The translations under genes were made by a program, and so were the position numbers. This document shows positions 12,683 to 26,500 of a stretch of 64,000 nt of DNA, in pieces. The DNA lies in assembly GCF_000150275.1 (NCBI RefSeq), contig NW_002060945.1, forward strand, positions 631,872 to 695,871, given 5' to 3'. Origin of the DNA: Trichoplax adhaerens. Taxonomy: Eukaryota; Placozoa; Uniplacotomia; Trichoplacea; Trichoplacidae. Numbering within the stretch: the stretch's first letter is position 1; each line of letters begins with the position of its first letter. A model generated the notes under the pieces. The model was not told where the DNA came from. It ran no database searches and saw nothing but the letters and a program-made list of their open reading frames with translations.

Positions 12683-15600
12683 AATCTTAGTGCTAAAATT
12701 GGATTGATATTTGGCTGTAATGAATCTAAAGGTGTAGAAGAATAGGACTTGAGCAAGTCTATGTGAAATGACTGTCTGTGTAATATTGTTGTATTAGGTA
12801 GAGAAGAATATCTATCCCATAGATCGTTTTATAGACTTTTACATTATTATGATCAGATCACTATTGGAAAAACAAAAATGGTAGAACCTTAGGGCAATAA
12901 GACATCAGAAATAGATTTATTATCTAGCTTATGATTAGTCTAAAGATGTACAGTATCTTCTTATTATCAAGATTGTATATTAATGAATAAAATCGGATAT
13001 AGATTTGAAGCAGCAGAAAGGAAAAACAAAAATAATGATGATTTTACATTACATATAAGCGCTAGCTATGCAATCGTCTTCATCTAGAATGCCTATTGCA
13101 GTAGAAACAACTTACAGTTTGGCTCAGAATAACTGACCTAGTCTTGTCTGATGCAGTTCGGGTCGATAAGAGTTTTAATAAACCACTAGGAATTTCAATC
13201 CAGCGACAAGCTTACATCTACTAAGAGTAAAATAAAAATGATTGCATTCATTTGCTATCGACGTAATAACGTTCTACGCTAGGACAAGTATTGACGTATG
13301 CATGTATAGTAAGATTTGAGGCTATTGATTTATCATGGCTTTGTATACATACAGCACACTACTATACTATGTCATTAGTAAGTTTAAATATTTAAAATAA
13401 GACTTCATTTATTAATTATCATTGATAAGTGTTGTTGCAGAAACGACGTCACTAAACTAATTAGTCATTGCCAGCAACAATTCAAAGTACTGCATAGTAT
13501 CATTTCTTTCCAACTCTATTGATCCATACCCTACACCAAGTCGTCTCCAAAGAAGTACAATGTAGTGATAGTAAGTTTATCAAATCATTACCTGTTCTTG
13601 CTCGCGATGAGCAACTGTGATCATGTTGTATAAACGTTGATCAATTTGGAGCCACCATCTTGAATCGATGTCGATATTCCGGTACTGTGCATTCAATTCA
13701 ATCAGTTTAGCAGAAGTTGAGTACTGTAGTAATGACAACGGAAACAAAGGGTTTGTCTCCTCACTTGTGAATGGGCAGGCCTGGGAGTTTCCAGCCCCTG
13801 GCACATGCTCACTACTTACAGTGTATTGTACTGTACACCAGCGTACCATGCGATGTACTGTGCACTCTAGCAAGACAAAGATGAGCGATTGGAAGACCTG
13901 ATCAAAATCCGCCATGATGTCCGAAATCCTAGCTAAATAATTTCATATCATTCCATCTCATACTATCATGTCAATCCCTCCAAGTTTTCCGGTGTTTACT
14001 TAACCTTAATGCAATGATATGAAGTTATTTAGTTAAGAGTTCTGACATGATCATGCATTTTGATCAGGTCTATTGTACACTTTACTGTAACTACTGTTGA
14101 GAAGAGAGAACAATTGTCATACTGAGTCCTATTGTCTGCGCTAGCCTGTGTAAATGTTCTTAATTAAGGTCTTCCTCTAGCCGTAGTCTATCAGTTTTAT
14201 AGTGCAATGTTCATTTAATGTTCTTCGTTATACCTGTCCCTCTCTCTCTTCTTTTAGTCATTTTCTTGAAGAGTTCTCCTCTTACAAGTTCCTGTTGAGT
14301 AGTCCGTATCTTGAGTACTTGCAGGGTCTGCTAAATAGCAAATTTTGCTCTTAATAAAGGTCTTCCTCTAGCCGTGGTCTGTCAGTTATGTTCATTTAAG
14401 GTCCTTCGTTATACCTGTCCCTCTCTCTCATCTTTTAGTCATTTTCATGTAAGACTTTTCCTCTTACAAGTCCCTGTTGAGTAGTCCGTATCTTGAGTAC
14501 TTGCAGAGTCTGTTAAATAGTAAATTTTACCCCAATCCGACAGAAAAATTTGAATTTACTATTAATAAAGTTTTGTTTCAGTGCAGTAGAGGTCTGCAAT
14601 TTTTCACCACTAGGTCTGGGTGCACCATTTAGAAGCTTGTGCCACCTGCGTGAACTGTATAATCAGTTTCATGCTAAGCGGTAAGAAATTGACAACTACT
14701 GTAATGATATCTTCTTTAAGTAGCGTAAAGTATTTTAAGGTAGACGATGATAGAAGGTATAAAGGATTTTATTGAGATACAAGTTACAGGCTAACAATGA
14801 TATGGTTGTTATAGATAAGGTATCTGAGATAGCAGGAATGTAGGAACTGACTAACGAGTTAGCGTACAAGGGTATTTATAGGTTTTAGATGGGATTGAGA
14901 TAATGTCTTTATATGTATAGCATGTCGTCTATATGTAGTCATGATGTCGTACATTATGAATGTAATACAATACAGTACTTAAACGGTATATGATAAGTAT
15001 TCGTATATTAGGATATTACTATACTAGGCATCTTCTATATAAGATCATAATGTTACAACTACTAGAACAACGACTAAGTGCGCTGGTAAGAAATTCCCAA
15101 CTACCAGTACTGAGCTATGGTAGGCTGGAATTCGAAATCACAGCGCCATATAGGTGCTATCGTTTTCAATCAATGGAGTAGTACAATAGTTAGCTTTTAT
15201 TGAACTCGATTGGATACAGGCACAGAACTATCATACCAGCTCTGCTCTCGTTTATCGTTCACCACCACTACAAAAGTTTTCCATGTTTTAGACCTACATG
15301 GACATCCCGTGTACAGTGGGCCAGTCAGAAGCACCATATCACCAGAATATCATTTTCACAGTTGTGGAAATTAAATTTTATAAGTCCTTTTGTAACCTTT
15401 AATAACGTAATCTATATGTTAAATAAGCATAACATTTTTCTTTATTTGATGAATTACATCAAAAAATATCAAGCGAATATGAATGAATCAATGAGTAGAA
15501 AAGGGTGATCCAAGTAATACCATGAATACAGTAGGCACTGTATCTCATCCTCCATATCCATAGTTGTAACAAAGAATTCAATTAATTAGAAGACGATACC

Positions 15601-15996
15601 AAATAAAAGCTTACTGCTCTTACGACGGACGATTTACATGTAACATAGTAAGGTAATAAAATTATCGAGAAGTTGACATAAGCTTTTTCTTAAAGGGATA
15701 GTAAACAGTCCATTGGTACAGGTATATCGGAAATCAAATTGAATGCACGCATATCAGAACTAATCATACCGTATTTACTACACGTTAGCATAATCATGAA
15801 GTTAAAGCATTGGGTGTTACAGTCGACATATGGAAATACCGCCTAAGAAACATTTATATGGAATTGCATAGAAAAAAATGTCAATCTGCTTTCAAATTTA
15901 CTTTTAAACATCATAATCAGATATTACAATGACCACACAATAAACAACATCAACATATACAGAGAAGAGAAAACGAAATTGAGAAAATTCGTAGTA
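12683..15996. other. Spacer between GALNT copies B and C
   Basis: No convincing exon was found. Short open frames around 13580-13915 and 14990-15508 have no family signature and no splice context. A direct duplication lies at 14166-14532. Base composition becomes slightly richer in G+C near 13740-13900, where several GTAC-containing motifs occur. Confidence 0.6.
14166..14532. repeat. Direct duplication, two units of about 181-191 bp
   Basis: AAGGTCTTCCTCTAGCCG at 14166 recurs at 14357, and GTTATACCTGTCCCTCTCTC at 14227 recurs at 14408. Both units end with a shared block containing TTGAGTAGTCCGTATCTTGA. The copies are very similar, and the spacing change (191 to 181) reflects a short deletion in the second. 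Confidence 0.9.
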
Positions 15997-18900
15997 TTAG
16001 CCGGTTGTTGATTTTATTTTCAACCTTCTAGCCTTAACATTAGGATAGTAGGTATCAAATGACCACATCTGCGAAACCCCTCCAGAGCACGGTTTCATAA
16101 CCGGTGTGTTACCCGATCCACGATCAAGGCATTTTCCTGTATTCGGATGTCGAATCTCTCCATTCTAATTTTTAAAGTATAGCAATTGAGTGAGTCAAAC
16201 AGGTTTAGTTTTAAACATTTACCGTTTACATTAGTACTAATTCTAATTCATAATTGGCTATCTAGTTTATCTAGCTATACAGAACATTAATTTTTACACT
16301 GCCTAATGCCCTAGAAGTAAAGGCTTTGAGAATTATCCCAGCAGGCAACATCGAATATTTAATAGTTACTTGTTACACAGAACTTTGAAAAAATTAGTTA
16401 TCAATAATGATAATTACCTTTTTATGCAACCATAACTGATTCCCACCTTGGCCATGACAATCATACAACTGTATTCTGGCACCATCTTTATTATCCGACA
16501 CATCTAAGCAAAGCTCGCTAACTACTAATTCTTCAAGGATCGAGTACGACATTTCCTTTATTGCCAAATAGAATAAGTAAGAGTTTAGTAAGCCATACAG
16601 CAAAGTTTATATCAAATTTCAAATAGAAACGAAAGGATAGCTTTCTAATTACCATAGTCCAGCTATTTGCACAAGGGTAAATGCTCATGTAAGCGTTCGC
16701 AGTTTTACCCATAGTATCAAGGCACATGTTCGAAGCGGGATTTTTAAGCTAAAAGAGAATTCAAGGTTGATTTATTATAACCCAACTATTACAAGTTATT
16801 ACAACTGTTACAAATCAATTTTGTAACCGGGGACCAAACTCTAATATAGTTCGTATGGGTCGATGTAGATCTCCAACTGACTTTTGTAGATCTATATTAG
16901 TAAAAACTAACTCTCTTCTCACAGAGATGACTACGAAATGTTTACGTGAGTATTCCTTTATTGTCCTAGGCTACAACACGCGTAGAACCGTCAATCGCTA
17001 TCACTAATCCGAACTAATCAATTAATTACAATGATCGTTCTTATATATCCTGATCACTTCAGCATGGTACAACTATTAATATTTTAGATATAGTCGGTTG
17101 CAGACCTCAATAACAACAACACAGAAAACATTAATAATATATACGAATACACGCACATGTACTGGATAAATCTTTAACTAACCTTTCCTTTGGCTATTGA
17201 CGACTCATTTGGCAATACAACATCCGTGTAAATATTCTGCAGATACCATTTAAATGGCTTGCACTTTAATTTCTTCTTTAATTCCAGTCTTTCAGCAATA
17301 TTGCCAAACTCTTCCTTACGTAAATGAGGTTGAACTTGATAAAAAAATTCTTTGTAGTCATCCAGCCATACTTCAGCAACACGCTGAGAATTGCGACTGA
17401 GAAAATTACCACCGAATTTATAAGGTTGATTATGACGAAATACATGACCCACCCTCGAGCAAGGAACAATTTCTAATTTTCCACCACAGAGCCAAGCCTA
17501 TGGGAACCATGAAATAGCATCATGATGTAAACGGGATGTTAGTTTTGCTGTTTATAGTTTACGCATCTTATTTTACATTCTTGATCATAAATATCGCGCC
17601 TTCGTTTCAGCATTAATAGATTATTCTAGCAGGCTAATGTAATAAATGTTTTATCAACATACATACAAGTTATAAATTAAGAGTGACGTACTTTATATCA
17701 TCTACCAACAATGACAATCTTAATCATGTAAGTACTATCCATTAACTCAAATTGACCGAAGCAATATTAATTTCACGAATTTTTGATTTAGTAAATAGAG
17801 AATTTCAGTCCTATTAGCTTACTTTAAAAGATATTTCCATATTTTCGCCTCCCCAAACATCGAACTGATCATCGTAAGTCCCGAGCCTTTTAAAAAATTT
17901 CTTACTAATGGCGAAAAGGCCTCCAGCCATGGTAGGTGACCTTTCATATAAATTAATAATAGCATATCATCAAGCATGAAAAATTTATTCCTGAATTCAC
18001 GATATTTTAATCACTAACTAGACAACAAACTTTCTTACTAAATATGGTAGGTACAAGTACAGCTACAACAGCATTGAATATATATATTACTTCGTTTATT
18101 TGTTCGACTAAGTTGAACGAGCTAAAATAATGAATCTAAATAGATGCAATCGCATAACAAATTGATAATGTATTCGAAGGGTAGCTCTAGTTTTAATTGA
18201 TCGTAATTGAATGCTTTGCGCTAACATGAGCAATACATACCAAACAGGGTCAATAGGGGATTTGCGCCTTTTATGTTCTTCTGGTGGTATTAATGCCCAC
18301 CTAAAGTATAACTGCCAATTAAAGACTCCTCTCATTAAGGCGGGAGGTCCAAATTGGTATTGAAATGTCCTATCGTCGATGACATCAATTTCAGGACAAA
18401 CTACTGTAGTTTCATTAAGATAAATACGTTCCAGCAGAGGCTCTAACCAACCGGTAGTAACCTCGCAATGAGCGTCTAAAAACGTTACAACGGGTGCTGT
18501 TGCGTGGCTAAAACCTTTTCGAATAAATCAATATCAGAAGGAGCATGCTATTGCTTTTAATTCTACCTTACAATGCTTACAATAGTTACCTAATTCATGT
18601 GCTGCATGTTAGTTTGTTTAGTTTAGCACTATGCGTATCGTAAATTTATTAAATTGGTAAGAACTAATTAGCAACTACTTGTACTACCCAATAAAACCTT
18701 TAAGATATGCCTATTCTCGCATAAAATCTAGCTGTAGTATTTCATTTTATTAACCCAGTAAAACTTGAGTAATAATACTTATATATATAGCACATCATAA
18801 TCTAAGAGATGTATTAACAGTAAGTTGATATACCATTTAATCTTGATCTTATCAAGCCTTCATGCTTTTCATTTCGGAAAATTTTTACTTTTTCTAGCTT

Positions 18901-20838
18901 TGATGTATATAATTCTAGTGGCATAAAAAGTTCGGCTGCAAAAATAAGTTAAAAGGATTATTGATTTGGAATGACACTCTTAAATATCAATCGAGTTCCA
19001 TACTCGTATACTGTCAAAAAAATTTTGATTGTAATAAAGACTATATAAAATTACGGTAAATACGATTATGAATCATAATTACCGTGCCCTATAGGATCGC
19101 TATAATCATCTTGTAAGATTATTTCGTGTAGGAGATCAGGTGGCGACCGACTGAGAATACTATGGACCGTTCTGAGTAAGGTTGACCAAGCTTCATTATG
19201 AAAAACTACCACCACGCTAGTTGTCGGTAGATGAAGAGGAAAGATTTGATCTTTGCACCTACACATGGTTTAGAAGAATAATTTCATTAAGAGCTACTAC
19301 AGTATGAACTATAAACGCATAGCTCTTAAAGTTGCGCACAGTATAGCAATTGAATATTCATAACTATATACATATCTATATAATTATATACAATTCGTTT
19401 CTTTATTTCCTTCACTTAAAAAATTAAATTCCACTGTCTACCGTTGATACCCATAATCATGCAAGATTAATATCTCCTAAATTATTAGCTTTAAATATTT
19501 AACAAAGAATGAAGAGTAGATTTCTAAACAACTATTACATTATTATGCGTACTATATAGATTGTTCTATTAATAAGCCTGAAATTACTTTTTATCATACT
19601 AATTCTTTCATCGGAAATAAGTCTTATTAATATCACATGGCGTTGATAATTTTGTAACCGATGCTATTTTTCTTATCGGTATTTATACGGCATTGCTTAA
19701 TTAACTGCCCCTTTTAATTAGATTAATATATTGACAAACGTTCAAGCTTGTTATTAAGTATGTCTTTACAGATTAATCGAATGTCTTATAGTATACTCCA
19801 ACATATCAAGTTATAACCTCCAGGACGATTTTACTCTACATTTTAAGTATCGGGTAAAATATGATAATAGTAATTGGTGGAGCTATCTAATAATATCTAT
19901 TGTTGATCAAAACTTTGCCAAAGATATTTACAATTCTCTAAAATAGCACAAGCTATATAATTCGTAGAATCGTAGTAGTCAGTGATATTAAACCCCCGGT
20001 ATATCGAAAAATTACTCATTAAAAAAGCTCAGAAATTTTACTGCAATACTCTTATGGCAAGCTATACACTATCCGAGGTTTATTTATAACCTGGAAACCT
20101 TGCAATGAACTTGAAATGACATTAATCTAAACTAAAATCGGCATGGCTAATCATTCTATGTACCATTTTATCATGCTAGCCATCCTCCATAATCACTTAT
20201 AATTAGCTGAAATTACTACAAGCAGAATTCAATATTCTAACGAATATACATTACTTTTACCTCCGTTGGAACTACAGGTTATGATCTTATGGTATATAAT
20301 GGCCATCGTTATTCACAGAGAATATTTGAAATATAGTATAGAGCTTACTTGATAAAATCTATTTTATTCTTTTATAGCTCTACTTTTTATATAATTCTAC
20401 TTTAAAAGAAAATACTTACATTGGATGACGAGGGTCAGGTAGCGTTCTATGCAATGATATTCGATCACTGATCCATTGGTTAAAATGATTTCTATTGAAT
20501 AGTTGCTCGCTAGCATTTTTACTTTCTGCAGGTACGATGACAGCTGTGCCGTTTTGACCTAAACCCTTAGGATCGTAATCTTCAGGTAATGGTGGCCGGT
20601 AACCTTTTCTACCCAGTAAGTTTTGGTTTTGATCATATACTAACTCGATGGAATTTCTGTAATGCAATTTTAATTTTTGACTAAACCCTTCTCGTAATAG
20701 ATCCAAACTGAGGGTATCAAATATATCGATTTTTTCTCTACTTTGGATATAAATAATTGCAGTGATCCAAAAGAAGATGCCAAAAATTGTAAATCCTAGT
20801 AATAATCGGCCTCTTGTCTTACGACCACACATTTTCAA
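15997..20838 (-). CDS. Polypeptide N-acetylgalactosaminyltransferase, array copy C
   Basis: Third array member. Exons (minus): 20838-20420, 19258-19083, 18935-18834, 18514-18241, 17940-17823, 17497-17183, 16748-16653, 16555-16418, 16164-15997, giving 601 aa. It has a basic tail, an anchor at about residues 11-31 and the shortest stem of the array. DxH is at D246/H248, WGGEN at 353-357 and the VGH histidine at H381; the lectin domain is 469-601. Exons 6 and 7 are 9 and 3 nt shorter than in the other copies, always by whole codons. The last exon reads 18 nt further and adds a basic C-terminal tail. Two family-conserved positions are changed: the residue at the exon 4/5 junction is Trp324 where the sisters have Arg, and Gln189 replaces Val before the conserved Asp-Asp. 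The acceptor of exon 4 has a weak pyrimidine tract. Confidence 0.91.
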
Positions 20839-23521
20839 TTTTGGAAGCTACACAATAGTACGTAAAACATTGGGATAAAAATGCATTAAATAAAGAAGCC
20901 TTTAAATCTACTTAGAATAAGAAATTGTTAAATAGACGCTTTTAAATATAAACACCTAATGTAAAAGATGTGATAGTAGATCAATACGATAATCGGTTAT
21001 CCCTATTTCACCAGCGTTATTTAATCACGGACAGTACACTAATGTAGTATAGAATTGATAAGTTGTGTTAGGAAATTACCTCTTCAGGCAACATTATTGT
21101 ATAGTTCAATATGAAACACAGTAATTTCTCTGTGGTTTTAAATTTCCGTTAAAGGAAAGTAGTGAAGTGTATCCATACTGATAAGGATTCCTAGTACTGA
21201 ATCCTCTTTTCAAATGATTTTAATTCACATCTGTTGTTACTCTTTGCTCTATTGTTTATAGTACGGTAAAAATAGAACACAGATTGTGTTAATTGATTAC
21301 ATTTTATTGTGATATAGCAATTCAATAACGATTTTTGTGTGAAAAAGACGTGATTATAAAGGATTAGACGGGAATATCAGATTTATATGTGCTATAGCGA
21401 TAATCTTTTAATACATTTGGCCGGAATTAAGCCATTGCATAGTTATTATCGTACAATCTTCTATCATTTTCTAGGCCATTTCCAACATCCTTCATGAACA
21501 TATTGAAGATGGTACATTTTAATAATTTTTGATTGCTGTTATTGATTATTGAAGCTTCTGTCGCTTTCGGCTATTTTCAATATCACAGTTAACTTATCAA
21601 ATAATATTCTTGAAGAACTATTAGCATCATAATACCTTTTGATTTTACGCTTATTATTATAGCTTCAATATTAAGATCGGACAATACCATAGTATAATTT
21701 TCGGCCTTCTAATAGTAGTATTGTATTCAACTCACATCTGTTGCTTTGCAACAGGAGTTCAACCGGTTAAAATAGCATAGAAGAAATGGGTGGATTTCTA
21801 TAGTAATTCTTTCTGGCTAAAGATGTTTTACTGATAACTCCTTGGGATAATGCTATTCTTGATATATTGGTTTCTATTTTCTTTTTAGTAAATAGATTAT
21901 TGAATCATTCTCGTTTTGCGATAGGCGCATCTCGAAATCATTCCGAATAATCTTATTTCTGAAATGCCGCTTAGAATTTTTGTTAAATAATGATTTGAAA
22001 CTGATATTAGCAACAGGACCAAATTGCTAATATTCCTTTGTCTTCCTTACTTAAATAAGATCATCTTGCATATTCTTTTACAGGAAAACACCGGACGCCC
22101 AATCTATTAGTTGATTTTTAACCATTACAACTACTACTGGATATAGAATTAGCAAAGCGACAAACCAAATAGGGCCGTGGAGACACTAATACATAACGGT
22201 TAACAAACTATAAGATTGGGTAGCAAGTAAACTTATCTCGGCAAAAATGCTGCCATAACACATAGTAATTTACTAATATTAATTTTTTGGGTCATTACAT
22301 CAAATTATTACTAAACAATGATGGTCTCACAATAAGACTAACATAAAATGAAAGCGTTTTGCTTTATACTTTTAATATCTCTAAATGATTAGAATTACAT
22401 CGGTTTGTCAAACGCTAAGAATAGACTATCATCTTGCCTACTATGCTAACTTTACTAAGCAATAATACAAATTGTAAAGTTAGAAGCGCTATTTAATTGC
22501 ATAGTAAATAAATCTTATTAGATTCATCAGTGTATTATGTTAAAGGAAGGGGTATAGATTAATATGCTTTAATTAGAATCCTCAATTCTTTTACCTACAG
22601 AAAGCTACTATCGAACTTTATGTAAAATTTACGTCTAATTTACAGCTAAGTTTCATAGCTATTACAGCTATCAGAATAACAAATCTTGCATAAAAGTTGT
22701 ACTACAGCTTTATTTCTTCGAGCAAAAAATTGAAGATTATTTATTAATTAGTTAAATGCATACTAATCTCTAATCTAATCGGATTCTTCGCCAAATTCTT
22801 CACAAAATAGCACGATTAATGATGACCGGCAGTTATCGAATACAAAATATTATAACCGGCAAGGTATTCCTTTTATATTTTATTAACTATAAACTCTTAG
22901 CAATGTCTAATTGTCATACTTTCAAGTACTTACTATTACAAGTTTACAACGATTATCGCGACTAGGATAACGACTAAGCGGTAGAATAACTTTCTTTCTG
23001 ATCTACCTGATATTGAAATAATCTATAGCATAAAGAGAGCATTTTAGTATTGATGTACTACCACTTAGTAGACTTAAAATTCTAGCTAGCTATAATCATG
23101 CTGAAAGTATTTATAAGATTAATTGGTTAAAAGAAAGACTTAATTACCTATAAATAGTTATTGTTTCTTACTAATGGTCAATAAAAGCTTACACATATGA
23201 ATTTGAAAAAAAATTAACAAGGTACTGATCATTGCTGGTACCACAATTAATTATTAATAGAATAATCAGTTGACCTAGTGTATATTTTCGACGTATATTC
23301 AATCATTTTATTCAATCCGAATTATATCATATCTCGATATTAAAAAGATTTTTGAGATTTTAAATTATTAATTCTATGTTTTTGTGCGTTTGGCTACATA
23401 TACTTTTATAGCATGTAAATTAATTTGCTATCGATTCTGCATAATTATTGATAGCCTACAGTATCAGCAATTAACAAAGCTCTTTAGCTTTCAAGCAAAG
23501 ATTGTGCATAAAGTTTATAAC
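20839..23521. other. Spacer between GALNT copies C and D, nothing recognised
   Basis: About 2.7 kb of AT-rich sequence without any exon-like segment, RNA gene or repeat that I could recognise. It should include the copy C promoter at its left end and the copy D 3' UTR at its right end. Confidence 0.6.
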
Positions 23522-26500
23522 TCAATTTAGTTTCCTTGGCTTAACGTTAGGATAGTAATTGTCAAACGTCCAAATCTGTGAAGGAACATCTTTGCATGGT
23601 TGCATGACAGGGTTAATACCGGTACCCCTATCTAAGCATAACCCACTATCTCGATGTTGTAATTTTCCATTCTAGATAAGATACGAAAATATAGCTCAAG
23701 AACGATGGAAAAGTTGAAGCTATTGTAAGCTAATACAATATATGAGATAAAAAGCAGCCGACTAATTGAGTATCGTATCCTGATTACTAGTGCTGCTAAT
23801 AGTAGGGGCAAAAATTTTAATCATATTTACCTTTTTATGAGACCAAAATTGATTTCCTCCCATCGAATGGCAATCTAGTAAAGTAATTTTCCCACCCGAC
23901 TGGTGATCAGATACATCGAAGCAAACTTCATCCATTGCCAATTCATTTAACACTGTGAGTGATATGATCTGCAAGATGTAATGGTTATCCATAAATTGAT
24001 TCAATAAGCAAAAATCTAATACAACCATAGCAAAAAAATATAGTAAATAATCTCTAAGCAGTGAAAGTAACAGACTATAATAAGTTACTTCAATAAAAAT
24101 GTGTCTCTTCACGCAACTAACGAGCACTAGTAGTGATTAAATTCTATATTTATTTATGTTACCAAATAGATATTCACAATTATTAAACTGGCAACGTATG
24201 ATACAACGGTAGTTTGAAGCATGAAATCTTTGCAAATTATAGCACACTTTTATACATTCTTTCAATGATGAAATTACCTCAATTCTATTTTACTAACTCT
24301 TATAACTAAGTGGCGAACATACAAGATTTCCTCCATTATATTACAAGCATACTATATACAGAAATTTGAAATGTACTTTTTCACGAAAAATATGACCATA
24401 TTACAAAATAATGACCGTAGAAACATCTTGGATTGATTTAAATTTGTTTGCTGAAATCAAGTTATAAATTTATCTATTCGATTAAACATGATGCATCTAT
24501 AGCAGCTAAATTAAAAAAATGGCATGATAACTTTATTATGGTCTAAGCGATAAGTCTACGGAAAAATCAACTTACCATAGTCTTTCCTTCATGAGCACAA
24601 GGTGATAGGCCTAAGAAGGCATGTTTTGGTCTGCCTAGCGTATTTAAGCACATTTCTGATTCAGGATTTCTAACCTGTCAATTATATGGGATTTATATCA
24701 GTATGAAACATATCTGACAGTCTGAGAGATATAAATTTTTATTCGTATAAGCATAAGAAAGTAAAATCCAGAATAGAAATTTAAGTTTTTATTGTAAAAT
24801 ATCATACGCTAACAGCTACACTGATATTTTAATTTATTAGAGAGAACAATATGCAAGAGAAATGCTAACCTAGAACTAATCTACTCTTTCTAGATATAAA
24901 CATAAATAGCATATGTATAATATTGTAGTATAAGCATTATTAAAATCAAATTTCTGATACCTTTCCTTTAGCAATAGCGGATTCATTTGGTAATATAACA
25001 TCGGTAAAAACGTGATCTAAATACCATTTAAAACTTTTACACTGTAATTTTTTCCGTAATTCCAATCTCTCGGTAATATTGCCGAAATGAATATTTCGCA
25101 TATAAGGCTGGCGTTGATAAACAAACTCTTTATAACCATCCATCCAGACCTCAGCTGTGCGGACGGAATTTTTATTAATAGTTAAGCCAGCATCTTTAGG
25201 AAATTTATAGGGTATGACATTTCGAAATACGTGGCCGACATGAGAACATGGCATTATTTCCAACTGGCCTCCACATTGCCATATCTACAGAAGGATACAA
25301 ATTTAGCAGGTAATGCCAATAATTTATTTATAACTCATATCCGACTAAATGAAGTACAACTATTTCTTTCTTGAAACTTAAAGCTGACCCGAAACGATAG
25401 TTCAAGATTCTCGCCTCCCCAAATATCCATCTGGCTATCATATAAGCCAATCTCTTGGAAATACTGACGATCAATAGCAAAAAGACCACCTGCCATGGTT
25501 GGAGATCTAGCAAACAGCACATTATAATTGTTACCTATTGCATGATTGGCTTTAACTTAGATATTAGACGGACGCTTCTCTTCTAAACTAGTTACCTATT
25601 CGTAAACTATAACTCATGTATTTTATGATAAAATCGAGCTCAAAGCTACATAGTAGATAGAGAATGATGCACTTTAAAATAAACAATTTACCTCACGGGA
25701 TCCGTGGGTGATTTACGGCGTTTTTGCTCCTGGGATGGAGTTAATCTCCATCTAAATTTCATATCCCAGTTAAAAACACCTCGAATATCACCACTTGAAC
25801 CCGCTCGATATTGGAATGTCTTATCGTCGATCACATCAATTTCGGGGCAAACGACAACACTTCGATTTTGATGGACTCTATCAAGTAAAGGCTCTAGCCA
25901 GCCGATTGTAACTTCGCAATGAGCATCAAGGAAGGTTACAATGGGTGCTGTAGCTCGAGAATATCCTATGCAAGCGTATAATTTTTAGCAATCATTAAAT
26001 AACTCAAAAGCTGCAAGCTTGATACTATGCTATCTCACATTACAAGAGTAGCAATCCTATATATTTCCTATCAATAACGCGTTAAGATTACCTATAATTC
26101 GAGAACGAATCAAGCCTTCACGCTTCGGATTTCGAACTAGAATAACTTTCTTGAGATCTGCTATATACTTTTTTAGCGGATCTTGCAAGTCCTCTAACAA
26201 GAATTCATAAATCGAAGCAACATTGAAATTTATCATTTACAGTTATGTCAGTGCATCTATTAATTAGTATGCTAATTCAATCAATCCGCTATCTAGCCCT
26301 GATTAAAATTTTATCCTTGCAATCGCAGCTATTGAGCTGTACAATTCAATTTTATCCTAAAATCCTAGTATCTCTTCAGCTATATCTGATGCTGGTAAGC
26401 TATCAATAGATGCAATGATAGCCAGACTGTAACTTATACGATATTAACTATTTGCTAAATTGAAAAGTCTAATTTTTATCTATGAATTGCCTCTATAAAT

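Noticed and set aside
13580-13915. Overlapping open frames on both strands in the GALNT B-C spacer
   Set aside because: No family signature, no splice context, and they coincide with a slightly G+C-richer patch where stop codons are rarer by chance.
17482-17497. SRVGH in copy C as loss of a catalytic histidine
   Set aside because: The metal-binding histidine is the one in VGH, which is kept; SRVGH also occurs in active GALNT2-type enzymes.
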